Source of the DNA: Jiangella alkaliphila
Lineage (GTDB): Bacteria > Actinomycetota > Actinomycetes > Jiangellales > Jiangellaceae
Direction of reading: 5' to 3'
Assembly (NCBI RefSeq): GCF_900105925.1
Contig: NZ_LT629791.1
Coordinates: forward strand, 6,852,001 to 6,916,000
Length of the DNA: 64,000 nt
Made by a program: the position numbers and the translations under genes
The notes under the pieces: model-generated
Told to the model about the DNA's origin: nothing
Databases searched by the model: none
The model's input: only the letters and a program-made list of their open reading frames with translations
Shown: positions 33,129-41,448 of the stretch, piece by piece
Layout: each line of letters begins with the position of its first letter
Position numbering within the stretch: the first letter of the stretch is position 1

Positions 33129-34361
33129 TTACCCCTTCGCGCCGGCCAATTCGTTCGGGATCTGCGGCAAAGTTTCGGAGGCGACGACGGCTCCGGCGGC
33201 GAGGTCGACGGCATGCACTTCACTCGCCGCGGGGTCGGTGACGTAAGCGGTCTCGCCGTCGACGACGAGGGCCGGTCGCGGCTGCTGCCAGTCCGCCGGC
33301 TCCGTCCATGCGCCGATCACCGGGATCGAGCCGGTGACCTGCGCCGACGCCGGGTCGATGACGTGGATCGCGCCGTCCGTCCCGAGCACCAGTGCCACGC
33401 CCTGCGGGCCGCGGGCGAGCGACCGGAACGTGTAGCTGACGCCCAGGTCGACCAGCTGGAGCGTGTTCGTCGCCGTGTCGATGAGCGAGACCCGCTCGGG
33501 CCGCTCCAGCTCCGCGTCGGGGTCGACCTTGTAGTCGCCGAGGACGACCGTGGAGTCGTCGGTGCCGGCCTGGTTGCCGATGCGGCCGTACGGGTCGGGG
33601 CTGGGGATCTTCGTGAACGCGCCGTCGCGGTAGACGAGGACGCCGTTCTCGCAGCCGACGACGATGGTCTCGTCGTCGGCGACCGCCTCGCCGTGCACGC
33701 CGGGGCAGTCCTCGCTGCGGGCGATCTCGGCGCGGCCGGCGTCGAGGACCTTGGCGCCGGTGCGGGTCGTCTCGTCGCCGAGCGTGACGAGGAGCTCGTC
33801 GTTCGCCAGTTGCACGGCGACACCGTGGTGCGGCAGATCGGCCGTGACGACCTCGGTCTCCGGCGCGCCGTCGGCGAGCTCGTCCGGCTGGAAGATCTCG
33901 ATGCGCCCGGATCCGTCGCTGAACAGCACGGTCGTGCCCGCGTGCCGGACGACGTGGCCGGGGTGGTCGGCCTCGAACTCGACTCCCGTGAGCGCGGGGT
34001 CGCCGACGTAGTGGTGCTCGTGGTCGCCGTGCGCGGTGCTCCAGGCGCCGGTGTCGAGCACCTGGAACGCGTCGCCCGCGGAGACGAGCACGTGCCGGCC
34101 GTCGCCGGCCGGGTTGACCCGGGTGAAGCCGTCCAGCTCGAACGTCTCGACGACCTCCAGCGACTCGCCGACGAGCACCATCACGCCGCCGTCGTAGGTC
34201 GCGACCAGCCGGGACTCGGCCTCCTGCACCTCCTGCGCGCCGTCCTCGCGCGGCGAGGACGTGCTCTGGCTGCGGGTGGGCGGGTCGTCGCCCCCGCAGG
34301 CGGTGAGCAGGAGCGCGGACAGCGCGACGGTGGCAGTGGCGGCGATGCGTGGTGTGGTCAT
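33129..34361 (-). CDS. AztD-like zinc metallochaperone lipoprotein
   Basis: 410 residues from ATG 34361. A lipobox LLLTAC places the lipid-modified cysteine at 22, so it is tethered outside the membrane. A His cluster H111, H114, H116, H117 (HGDHEHHYVG), a further DHPGHVVRH stretch and a seven-bladed-propeller-like repeat pattern (VGCENGVLVYRDGAFTKI) match AztD, which hands zinc to the binding protein AztC of an ABC importer. No AztABC genes lie in the window, so it is an orphan here. A Zur-like palindrome precedes it. Confidence 0.78.
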   Translation of the reverse strand: MTTPRIAATATVALSALLLTACGGDDPPTRSQSTSSPREDGAQEVQEAESRLVATYDGGVMVLVGESLEVVETFELDGFTRVNPAGDGRHVLVSAGDAFQVLDTGAWSTAHGDHEHHYVGDPALTGVEFEADHPGHVVRHAGTTVLFSDGSGRIEIFQPDELADGAPETEVVTADLPHHGVAVQLANDELLVTLGDETTRTGAKVLDAGRAEIARSEDCPGVHGEAVADDETIVVGCENGVLVYRDGAFTKIPSPDPYGRIGNQAGTDDSTVVLGDYKVDPDAELERPERVSLIDTATNTLQLVDLGVSYTFRSLARGPQGVALVLGTDGAIHVIDPASAQVTGSIPVIGAWTEPADWQQPRPALVVDGETAYVTDPAASEVHAVDLAAGAVVASETLPQIPNELAGAKG

Positions 34362-34375
34362 GGCTCGCCAGCCTA

Positions 34376-34394
34376 TTCGAGAACGGTTCTCAAA
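34376..34394. promoter_or_regulatory. Zur-like palindrome upstream of AztD-like gene
   Basis: On the minus strand it reads TTTGAGAACCGTTCTCGAA, an inverted repeat of nine bases around one central base with one mismatch pair; the core GAGAAC-G-GTTCTC is perfect (34379-34391). It resembles the TGAnAAnnnTTnTCA Fur/Zur boxes of actinobacteria and lies 15 bp before the start codon of a zinc-handling gene. Its distance from the divergent gene at 34486 is 92 bp. Confidence 0.6.
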
Positions 34395-34485
34395 CTCAAG
34401 TTCGCTTCGGGTGGGTTCAGTCGATCGTTCGGGACTAGGGTGTTCGGCACACGCGATCGTCCGTTCCACGCTGCGAGGAGTACCG

Positions 34486-35211
34486 GTGGCGAAGCGCCGT
34501 CAGGCAGGCCGGCGGGCGGGCCGACCCGGGGACGCCCCGGACCTCGACGCGCCCGACACGCCGCCCGACGATGCTGCGAGCGACGACACCGCCGGCGGTG
34601 GCGAGGCGGGGCGGCTCGATGCCGCGGCGGCCGCACGAGCCGCCGCCTCCGGACGGGCGGCCCAGCGGCTCGCGGCCGGCCGGCAAGCGGCCGGCTACAG
34701 CGCACCGGCGGCGCCCGAGGTCGTCGCGCCGGGACAGGACACCACGACGGTGCGCCCCGGCGCCGAGCCGTGGTCGGCCTTCCCCGACGCACCCCCGCGG
34801 CCACGCCGCGCCACCCGCCCGCCGTCCACCCCATCGACTCCGCCGCCCAGACCGTCCGCCCCGCCGGCCACGCCGGCGACCCCGTCGGCGCCGCCGGCTC
34901 AGCGGGACATCCGGCACGTCCCGGCCGCCGACACGCCGCCGGATCCCGTGCCCCGCCGCCAGCTGCCGATCGTGATCCCGTCGGTCGCCGAACTGGCCGT
35001 CTACGGGTCGCTGGCGACCGCGGTCGCCGTCGCCGTCATGATCGTGAACGGACGGCCGTACTGGCAGGCCGCGGCGGTGGTCGCGGCGGCGGCCGCGGTC
35101 ATCGTCCTGGTGTCGTTCGTGGCGGCCCGATCGCGGCCCGAGCGGACCGACGACGACCCCGGCGACCCGACACGGCCGGGCTCCACGGGGCGTCGGCGCA
35201 GGCGTCCCTAA
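34486..35211 (+). CDS. Pro/Ala-rich two-helix membrane protein
   Basis: 241 residues from GTG 34486 with GCGAGGAG upstream. Residues 1-155 are a low-complexity Pro/Ala/Arg/Asp-rich cytoplasmic region; two adjacent membrane helices follow (about 168-185, ELAVYGSLATAVAVAVMIV, and 190-210, AAAVVAAAAAVIVLVSFVAA), then a basic tail ending GRRRRRP. No recognised family. Same strand as orn, 86 bp before it. Confidence 0.66.
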   Translation: MAKRRQAGRRAGRPGDAPDLDAPDTPPDDAASDDTAGGGEAGRLDAAAAARAAASGRAAQRLAAGRQAAGYSAPAAPEVVAPGQDTTTVRPGAEPWSAFPDAPPRPRRATRPPSTPSTPPPRPSAPPATPATPSAPPAQRDIRHVPAADTPPDPVPRRQLPIVIPSVAELAVYGSLATAVAVAVMIVNGRPYWQAAAVVAAAAAVIVLVSFVAARSRPERTDDDPGDPTRPGSTGRRRRRP

Positions 35212-35297
35212 CTGGGCGCCGACCGCGAAGGTTCAAGGCAGCGGCGAGTTCCACAAGGAAGAGGGGGAATCGCCGATGTGCCCATAAGGTGGTCCGC

Positions 35298-35924
35298 GTG
35301 ACCAACGATCGAATGGTGTGGATCGACTGCGAGATGACCGGCCTCGACCTCCAGCGCGACGCGCTCGTCGAGGTGGCCGTGCTCGTGACCGACGCCGAGC
35401 TCAACGTCCTCGGCGACGGCGTCGACGTCGTCATCCGCCCACCCGACGACGCGCTGGAGCAGATGAACGACGTCGTGCGGCAGATGCACACCGCCAGCGG
35501 CCTGCTCACCGAACTGGCCGGCGGCGTCACCATGGACGAGGCGAACACCCTGGTCATGCAGTACATCAAGGCGCACGTGCCGGAGCCGTCGAAGGCCCAG
35601 CTGGCCGGCAACACCGTCCACATGGACCGGTTGTTCCTGGCTCGCGACCTCCCCGAGGTCGAGGGCTGGCTGCACTACCGCAACATCGACGTGTCGTCGA
35701 TCAAAGAGCTGGTGCGCCGCTGGTACCCGCGCGTCTACTTCGCCAGCCCGACGAAGACCGGCAACCACCGCGCGCTCGGCGACATCAAGGACTCCATCGA
35801 CGAGCTGCGGTACTACCGGCGCACGGTGTTCGTCCCGCTGCCGGGGCCGGACAGCACGAACTCGCGGGCCGCGGCGGTCGCCATCATGAACGAGGCGCGC
35901 GCCGCCCAAACCGCGTCGGACTAG
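35298..35924 (+). CDS. orn: Oligoribonuclease
   Basis: 208 residues from GTG 35298. A DEDDh exonuclease with D10-x-E12 in VWIDCEMTGLDL, the middle acidic motif in LAGNTVHMDRLFLARDLPEV and the final H...D in GNHRALGDIKDSIDELRYYR. Orn degrades 2-5-mers of RNA, including pGpG from cyclic-di-GMP turnover, to mononucleotides and is usually essential. Length matches the family. Followed by tRNA-His, a linkage seen in many actinobacteria. Confidence 0.97.
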   Translation: MTNDRMVWIDCEMTGLDLQRDALVEVAVLVTDAELNVLGDGVDVVIRPPDDALEQMNDVVRQMHTASGLLTELAGGVTMDEANTLVMQYIKAHVPEPSKAQLAGNTVHMDRLFLARDLPEVEGWLHYRNIDVSSIKELVRRWYPRVYFASPTKTGNHRALGDIKDSIDELRYYRRTVFVPLPGPDSTNSRAAAVAIMNEARAAQTASD

Positions 35925-35989
35925 CCCGTTCCCGACCACTCCGTCCGGCACCGTATACTTGTTCAGCCGCGCCGCTCCCGGCGCGCATG

Positions 35990-36065
35990 GTGGGTGTAGC
36001 TCAGCTGGTAGAGCACCTGGTTGTGGTCCAGGAAGTCGCGGGTTCAAGTCCCGTCACTCACCCCA
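35990..36065 (+). tRNA. tRNA-His(GTG)
   Basis: Acceptor GTGGGTG pairs with CACTCAC (one G-T), anticodon stem CCTGG/CCAGG closes TTGTGGT with anticodon GTG, T arm GCGGGTTCAAGTCCCGT. G at 35989 and discriminator C36062 fit the special -1 pair of tRNA-His; CCA is encoded at 36063-36065. A -10-like TATACT lies at 35954-35959. Confidence 0.96.
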
Positions 36066-36069
36066 GTCA

Positions 36070-36113
36070 GAAGCGGCCCCGCCGGTCCGGCGGGGCCGCT
36101 TCCGTCCGTCAGG
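36070..36113. terminator. Hairpin terminator, copy 1 of a 44-bp duplicate
   Basis: A 15-bp perfect stem (36070-36084 with 36088-36102) closed by a three-base loop, just after tRNA-His and overlapping the stop of the convergent gene at 36109. No U-tract follows, as usual in high-G+C actinomycetes. The same 44 bases recur at 37027-37070. Confidence 0.8.
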
Positions 36114-36879
36114 TGCCCGCGGCCGCCGTCCCGGCCGTGAGGAACAGCGGCTCACCGAACAGTGTCGAGACCGTCCACAAGCCGTCGGCGCCGGCCGGCA
36201 CCACCACGCAGACATTGCCCTCGGCGACGCCGCCCGCGTACAACTCGCCGACGTCGGACAGGTCGCCCGGGATCACGCCGCAGTAGTCCGAGTAGGTGAC
36301 GCTGTCGCTGCCGACGAACTGGATCGTGAGGTCCGCCCAGGCGTGGCCGCTCTCGTCGCCGGTGTACGTCGCGGTGACGGGCAGAAGGTAGAACTCCATG
36401 CCGTCCGGCGGCGGCTCGTTGAACTCGTTCTCGTCCTGGATCTCTGCCCACGCCTCGCGCGGCTGGCCGATCACGACCTCCCAGTCCTCGTTGCCGACCG
36501 GGGTCCCGACCGTGAACGGATGGTCACGGCTGCCATCGGGCGCCTCGGCGGCCGGCTCCTCGGCAGGCTCGTCCGCCGGCGGCTCCTCGGCAGGCGGCTC
36601 CTCGGACGGCGCTTCCTCGGGCGACGGATCGTCGGCGGGCGCCTCGTCGACGGCGGCTCGAGCGTCGTCCAACTGACGGGCGAGATCGTCGCGCTGCGCC
36701 TCGGCCTCGCTCAGGCGCTGCTCGAGATCGTCGGCGCCGTCGTCGGAGGCGACGTTCACGCCGACGGCCCCACCGATTCCGGCACCGGCCGCGAGCGCGA
36801 ACACCAGCCCGAGGACGATCGGCGCGCGGCTGGGCCGTCGCGGCGGCGCGGGCTCGAATGGTTGCTGGACATCGCTCAT
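36109..36879 (-). CDS. Membrane-anchored coiled-coil protein, paralogue C
   Basis: 256 residues from ATG 36879. Pro-rich head, membrane helix about 20-42 (APIVLGLVFALAAGAGIGGA), coiled coil about 50-80 (AEAQRDDLARQLDDARAAVD), a Glu/Pro-rich repeat linker (EEPPAEEPPADEPAEEPAAE) and a C-terminal beta domain with a cysteine pair (YSDYCGVIPGD, GNVCVVVPAG) like DUF4352. Same design as the genes at 27426 and 32454. It is flanked on both sides by identical 44-bp terminator copies. Confidence 0.76.
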   Translation of the reverse strand: MSDVQQPFEPAPPRRPSRAPIVLGLVFALAAGAGIGGAVGVNVASDDGADDLEQRLSEAEAQRDDLARQLDDARAAVDEAPADDPSPEEAPSEEPPAEEPPADEPAEEPAAEAPDGSRDHPFTVGTPVGNEDWEVVIGQPREAWAEIQDENEFNEPPPDGMEFYLLPVTATYTGDESGHAWADLTIQFVGSDSVTYSDYCGVIPGDLSDVGELYAGGVAEGNVCVVVPAGADGLWTVSTLFGEPLFLTAGTAAAGT

Positions 36880-37026
36880 GACTCTGCTCCCCCACCTGCG
36901 GCGCGGCAGCATGAGGCCGCGCCGGACTCGCCGGGCGATCGCGCAGTCCCACCCGTGCGACCGAGTCGGCGTCGGCCGGCGGCCGATGAGTCATAGTGGC
37001 AGTGACCTCGGACACATCGACGCGCG

Positions 37027-37070
37027 GAAGCGGCCCCGCCGGTCCGGCGGGGCCGCTTCCGTCCGTCAGG
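37027..37070. terminator. Hairpin terminator, copy 2 of a 44-bp duplicate
   Basis: Identical to 36070-36113; the stem is one pair longer here (37026-37060). It ends two bases before the stop codon of the sialidase gene and so would terminate that minus-strand transcript. Confidence 0.8.
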
Positions 37071-37072
37071 TC

Positions 37073-38665
37073 TCAGCCGCCCGGGGCGCGGACGCCGAGT
37101 TCGGCGAGAACGGCCCAGCCGCTCGACGACGTGATGGAGACGCGGACGGCGTCGACCGGGCCGGCGGAGCGGAACCAGGTCAGGTCGTCGCCCCAGCGCA
37201 CGACCGAGTCCAAGCTGCCGACGTCGCGCCACCCGCCAGAGGCCGACCGCACGGACACCACGGCCGCCGACGCATAGCCGGGCTTCAACGCCACCCCGAC
37301 CGACGACAGCCGGCGGGGGCGGTCGAACTCGACGGTGTACGACGCCGGCGCGGCCCGCGGCGCCCAGGCGGCGTCCCAGTAGCCGACCACGCCGTCGATC
37401 GCGCCCAGCACGCCCACCCCGGGCCGGCCCGCCTGCACGTGCGTCATGTCGGTCGACACCGACGCCGCGCCGGACGCCACCAGCGCGGCCAGGTCCACCC
37501 GCCGCGGATCGGGGCGGTCCGGCCGCACGTCCGACACGTCGACGAAGGTGCCGACCAGCCGGCTGGCCGCCGAGTCGAAGCCGATCACGAGCACCCGGCC
37601 GGGCCGCGCCTCGACGACGGCGGGGTTGGCCTGGTCACCGGTGCCGGAGTCCCACACCAACTCGCGCGCGGCCCCGCTCCACGGCGACAACGGCGACCGG
37701 ATCACCGCACCCACCGTCCCCCGCCGGTCGGTGAAGTGCCCGGACAGGTCGCCGTAGGCGAGGAACACCGAACCGTCCCGCAGCACCTCGGTGTGCGCCG
37801 ACGACGTCACCAGGTCGATCTCCGCCGGCGCGGACCACGTCCGCCCGCCGTCGCGCGACCACGACTCCTGCGAGTGCACCGCGCCCATCGTCGACGCGGC
37901 GGTGCCGATGCGCAGCAGCGCGTGCACGACGCCGCCGGGCAGCACCGTCAGCACCGGCTCCTGGTAGTGCGTGCCGGTCGCCGAGGCGATCAGCGACTCC
38001 GTCGCCGCCGACCAGGTCTCGCCGCCGTCGCTGCTGCGGACGACGGTCGCCTTCTGCCACTTGTCGTCGGGGACGGTGCCGTAGAGCGGGACGATGAGGT
38101 CCCCGCCCGGCAGTTCCTTGACCTGGCCGTGGCTGGCGTTCCAGCCCAGCTCATAGGTGTCGACGATGTCCGACTCGCCGCTGAGCATCGACTGCACCGC
38201 GACCGGCGCGGACCACGTCTGGCCGCCGTCGTCGCTGTGCGCCACGAACGTGCCCATCGGCTCCGGCGGGGTGACGGAGTAGTCGTTCTGGAACCAGCTG
38301 AGCAACAGCCGGCCGGAGGACAGCTGCGTGATCATCGGGTCGCGGTCGTCGTACGGGCTGTCGTGGACGACCTCGGGCGCGGACCAGGTGCTGCCGCCGT
38401 CGTCGCTGGTCAGCATCAGCAGCCGGCCGTCCTGGCCGGTGTGGCCGGCGCCTTCGCGGGCGACGGCGACGACGGACCCGTCGGCCAGCCGCTCGGCGTT
38501 CGGGAAGTGCAGCTTCTTGCCCGGCGCGGCCTGCGCGATCACGACGTCCGGGGTGCCGGGTGACCACGTCGGGCCGCCGCTGACGACGTCAGGCGCGCTG
38601 CTCGCGGGGGTGCTCAGCAGGCCGAGCGCGACGACGCCGGCCAACAGGACGGGAACGGTTCTCAT
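37073..38665 (-). CDS. Secreted sialidase-family (BNR/Asp-box) protein
   Basis: 530 residues from ATG 38665 with GGAGGAACC upstream. A signal peptide (VPVLLAGVVALGLLSTPASS, cleavage near 25) precedes a six-bladed propeller with at least four Asp boxes: SDDGGSTWSAP, SDDGGQTWSAP, SSDGGETWSAA and SRDGGRTWSAP. A C-terminal beta-sandwich (about 390-530, YTVEFDRPRRLSSVGVALKP) resembles a carbohydrate-binding F5/8-type module. The family includes exo-alpha-sialidases and other glycosidases; the Arg triad is not confidently placed, so the substrate is unproven. Confidence 0.85.
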   Translation of the reverse strand: MRTVPVLLAGVVALGLLSTPASSAPDVVSGGPTWSPGTPDVVIAQAAPGKKLHFPNAERLADGSVVAVAREGAGHTGQDGRLLMLTSDDGGSTWSAPEVVHDSPYDDRDPMITQLSSGRLLLSWFQNDYSVTPPEPMGTFVAHSDDGGQTWSAPVAVQSMLSGESDIVDTYELGWNASHGQVKELPGGDLIVPLYGTVPDDKWQKATVVRSSDGGETWSAATESLIASATGTHYQEPVLTVLPGGVVHALLRIGTAASTMGAVHSQESWSRDGGRTWSAPAEIDLVTSSAHTEVLRDGSVFLAYGDLSGHFTDRRGTVGAVIRSPLSPWSGAARELVWDSGTGDQANPAVVEARPGRVLVIGFDSAASRLVGTFVDVSDVRPDRPDPRRVDLAALVASGAASVSTDMTHVQAGRPGVGVLGAIDGVVGYWDAAWAPRAAPASYTVEFDRPRRLSSVGVALKPGYASAAVVSVRSASGGWRDVGSLDSVVRWGDDLTWFRSAGPVDAVRVSITSSSGWAVLAELGVRAPGG

Positions 38666-38801
38666 GGTTCCTCCAGGGCGAGGGTGCCGATCATGCAATA
38701 CGGCACACCGTTCCATGTCAATGGAACGACCCCTGGACGTGAAACGGCGCCGCGTCCGGCACGAACCGGGCGCGGCGCCGGAGGAACCGCGGAAGGCGAG
38801 C

Positions 38802-39359
38802 TCAGGCCTGCTTGATGGCCGAGATCTCGAACTCCAGCGTGACCTTCTCGCTGACGAGGACGCCGCCCGCCTCGAGCGGGGCGTTCCACGTGACGTTCCA
38901 CTCCTTGCGGTTGATCACCAGGGCGCCGTCGAAGCCGACGCGCTGGTTGCCGAACGGGTCGGTCGCCGCGCCGGTGAACTCGAGGTCGAAGGTGACCGGC
39001 TTGGTGACGTTCTTGATGGTGAGGTCGCCGGTGACCTGGAACGTCGTCTCATCCGACTGGCCGATCGCCGTCGACGCGAAGGTGATCTCGGGGTAGGTCT
39101 CGATCTCGAAGAAGTCGTTGGTCCGCAGGTGGCCGTCGCGCTGCTCGTTGCGGGTGTCGACGCTGGCGGTCTTGATGACGATGTTCACCGAGGACTGGCT
39201 CGGGTCGCCGCCGTCGATGCGGGCCGTGCCCTCGAACTCGTTGAAGGCGCCGCGCACCTTGGTCACCATCGCGTGCCGGGCGACGAAACCGAGCCGCGTG
39301 TGCGCCAGGTCCAGCACGTAGTCGCCGGTCAGCTGGGTCAGGTCGGTCGTCGTGGTCAT
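38802..39359 (-). CDS. YceI-family lipid-binding protein
   Basis: 185 residues from ATG 39359. The lipocalin-like YceI fold starts GDYVLDLAHTRLGFVARHAM, continues with RTNDFFEIETYPEITFASTA and ends with EAGGVLVSEKVTLEFEISAI. There is no signal peptide, unlike the periplasmic forms, which is common in actinobacteria. YceI proteins bind polyisoprenoids. Divergent from the MarR regulator with an operator-like repeat between. Confidence 0.92.
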   Translation of the reverse strand: MTTTTDLTQLTGDYVLDLAHTRLGFVARHAMVTKVRGAFNEFEGTARIDGGDPSQSSVNIVIKTASVDTRNEQRDGHLRTNDFFEIETYPEITFASTAIGQSDETTFQVTGDLTIKNVTKPVTFDLEFTGAATDPFGNQRVGFDGALVINRKEWNVTWNAPLEAGGVLVSEKVTLEFEISAIKQA

Positions 39360-39385
39360 GTCTGCTCCTTGCCGGGGGGTCTGTG

Positions 39386-39404
39386 GTCAACTAACTTTGT
39401 TGAC
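39386..39404. promoter_or_regulatory. MarR operator candidate between yceI-like and marR-like genes
   Basis: GTCAAC-TAACTTT-GTTGAC, a 6-7-6 inverted repeat in the 101-bp divergent region. A second half-site GTCAAC lies at 39434-39439. Placement suggests the MarR protein regulates both directions. Confidence 0.62.
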
Positions 39405-39460
39405 GCATCACAGATTATCGAACTTGGATGACGTGTCAACTATTCCGTAGACTTGGCGGC

Positions 39461-39937
39461 ATGGCAGAGACACGGTGGCTCGACGACCACGAGCAGGGCG
39501 CCTGGCGCGCCTATCTGCGCATGAACACCGTCCTCGGCGCCGCCCTCAGCCGTCAGATGCAGACCGAGTCGATGCTCTCGATGCAGGACTTCGAGGTCCT
39601 CGTGCATCTCACCGACGTCGACGACGCCCGGCTGCGGGTGTCCGAGCTGGCCAGGGCGATGCGCTGGGAGAAGAGCCGGCTCTCGCACCACCTCAGCCGC
39701 ATGGAGAAGCGCGGCCTCATCGGCCGTGAGGAGTGCTCGTCCGACGGCCGCGGCGCGTTCATCGTCCTGACCCCCGAGGGCCGGGCCGCCATCGAGGCCG
39801 CCGCGCCGTCGCACGTCGACGCCGTCCGCCGGCATTTCTTCGACGTCCTCACCGACGACGACGTCAAGGCGCTGACTTCGATCGCCGGCCGCGTCATCGC
39901 CCGCGTCGAGGCGACCGACACCTGCCCCTCCGAGTAG
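39461..39937 (+). CDS. MarR-family transcriptional regulator
   Basis: 158 residues from ATG 39461. The winged helix (about 40-105) shows LSMQDFEVLVHLTDVDDARL, RVSELARAMRWEKSRLSHHL and RMEKRGLIGREECSSDGRGA, the recognition helix and wing of MarR proteins. Divergent from a YceI gene, a pairing common in actinomycetes, so it likely represses that gene in response to a phenolic or lipophilic ligand. Confidence 0.92.
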   Translation: MAETRWLDDHEQGAWRAYLRMNTVLGAALSRQMQTESMLSMQDFEVLVHLTDVDDARLRVSELARAMRWEKSRLSHHLSRMEKRGLIGREECSSDGRGAFIVLTPEGRAAIEAAAPSHVDAVRRHFFDVLTDDDVKALTSIAGRVIARVEATDTCPSE

Positions 39938-39990
39938 TTCGCCCGGCCCTGGGTACGGGCCGAAGAGAACACACGAGGGAGGGAGTACCG

Positions 39991-40164
39991 ATGGGTGCGG
40001 ACGACAAGATGAGCAACGCCGCCGAGAAGGCCACCGGCAAGGCCAAGGAGGCACTCGGCAAGGTCACGGACGACGAGCGGACCGAGGCCGAGGGCAAGAC
40101 CGACCAGTCGAAGGCCGATCTGAAGCAGGCCGGCGAGAAGGTGAAGGACGCCTTCAAGCGCTGA
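39991..40164 (+). CDS. CsbD-family stress protein
   Basis: 57 residues from ATG 39991, preceded by GAGGGAGGGAG. MSNAAEKATGKAKEALGKVT and KADLKQAGEKVKDAFKR are the two helices of CsbD/YjbJ-type proteins, which are highly charged, abundant in stationary phase or osmotic stress and of unknown mechanism. Confidence 0.9.
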   Translation: MGADDKMSNAAEKATGKAKEALGKVTDDERTEAEGKTDQSKADLKQAGEKVKDAFKR

Positions 40165-40242
40165 CACCGCGACGCCGCGCGAGACACGTCCGCCCCCGCT
40201 ACGCACGCCCGGCGGGGGCGGGCGCCGGTCTCGGCGCGGGTC

Positions 40243-40620
40243 TCAGATCAGCAGGGTGAGGGCGATGCCGCCGGCCGTGGCGCCCAGGATCGCGAACATC
40301 TCGGCGAAGGAGCCCTTGCCGGCGCGCGCGACCCGCTCCGAGCCGTCCGGCAGGTAGCGGATCGGGACCGTCTGGCCGACGGTGAACCGCCCGGGGAGCG
40401 ACGACGTCCGCTCGGCGCCGTCCTCGTCGAGGAACGCGACCGTCGAGACCCAGCGGCTGCTCCGCTCGCCCTGCCCGCCGGTGCGATGCTTCAGCGTCGA
40501 CTCCGTGACGACGGCGTCGGCGAGCCGCCCGTCGCGGCGTAGGCGCATGGTGCGCGACATCGACCACGCCGCCGCGGCCAGTCCGGCCAGGCCGATGACG
40601 ATGCGCAGGATGTTGCCCAT
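40243..40620 (-). CDS. DUF3592 membrane protein
   Basis: 125 residues from ATG 40620. Helices at both ends (ILRIVIGLAGLAAAAWSMS and FAILGATAGGIALTLLI) flank a beta domain with RRDGRLADAVVTES and FTVGQTVPIRYLPDG, the DUF3592 signature (v.Y.p..p..arv). Function unknown. Starts five bases after the end of the DUF3467 gene. Confidence 0.83.
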   Translation of the reverse strand: MGNILRIVIGLAGLAAAAWSMSRTMRLRRDGRLADAVVTESTLKHRTGGQGERSSRWVSTVAFLDEDGAERTSSLPGRFTVGQTVPIRYLPDGSERVARAGKGSFAEMFAILGATAGGIALTLLI

Positions 40621-40625
40621 ACGCG

Positions 40626-40940
40626 CTAGGTGTCTTCCGGCGACCGGCGCTTGACGCCGTGGCTGCGCTCCCACATGGACAGTTGCTTCTCCAGACCCTT
40701 CATGATCTCGAAGACCTGGCTCGGTGGCACCCGCACGCGCGTCACGACGCGGGTCGGCACCTTCAGCACCCGGCTGCCGTCCTCTCCGACGGACGGTTTC
40801 GGTGGGCGCTTGAGGACGGCGAAGTCGAGGACGAAGGAGTCGGCGGTGTGCCAGATGGAGGCGAAGTCGGCGTACGTGCCGGGCTCCACCTCGGCCGGGA
40901 TGTCGATGTCGTACTCACGGCGTTCGGGCGGGTTGGCCAT
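40626..40940 (-). CDS. DUF3467 protein
   Basis: 104 residues from ATG 40940. IPAEVEPGTYADFASIWHTA followed by SFVLDFAVLKRPPK and VVTRVRVPPSQVFEIMKGLE is the DUF3467 pattern. No membrane segment. Co-oriented with the DUF3592 gene and probably one unit. The 215 bp between it and tRNA-Lys carry a 12-bp palindrome CCCCACGTGGGG (41123-41134) but no gene. Confidence 0.83.
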   Translation of the reverse strand: MANPPERREYDIDIPAEVEPGTYADFASIWHTADSFVLDFAVLKRPPKPSVGEDGSRVLKVPTRVVTRVRVPPSQVFEIMKGLEKQLSMWERSHGVKRRSPEDT

Positions 40941-41155
40941 GCGTTCTACCCTGCCACAGGGCGACCGCCCGTTCAGGCCTCCGTGTCGGCCGTCACCCGC
41001 GCGCCGTTGCGCGCACAGAGAACGAGCCCGGCGAGCGCAGCAGCTCGTCGTCGGAGCCCTCTCCAGCCGTCACATCAGTTGAAGACGCACGCCGGGGCCG
41101 CATCGGTTCACGATTTCAGCTTCCCCACGTGGGGATGGTAATCTTCAGCGTCGTT

Positions 41156-41228
<73 letters not shown>

Positions 41229-41448
41229 CTTCCTCAACACTCCCTGATCAGCGGCGGAGCCCGGCGGGCCCGCCGCTTCGTCGTCTTCGGCCCCAACGTC
41301 GGCCAGCGGCACCTTGCTCCGAGGCAACCGTGCGCGCTGCGGGAGCGTCATGGCTGTGAGGGGCACCACATTCACCACGACGGCCACCATGACCGCCACA
41401 GCTCCAACAGCTTTCCCTTCGACACCATCCCACGGGGAGCGTGATCAT

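Noticed and set aside
41123..41134. CCCCACGTGGGG palindrome before tRNA-Lys as an operator
   Set aside because: Single short GC-rich palindrome with no regulator nearby; could be chance.
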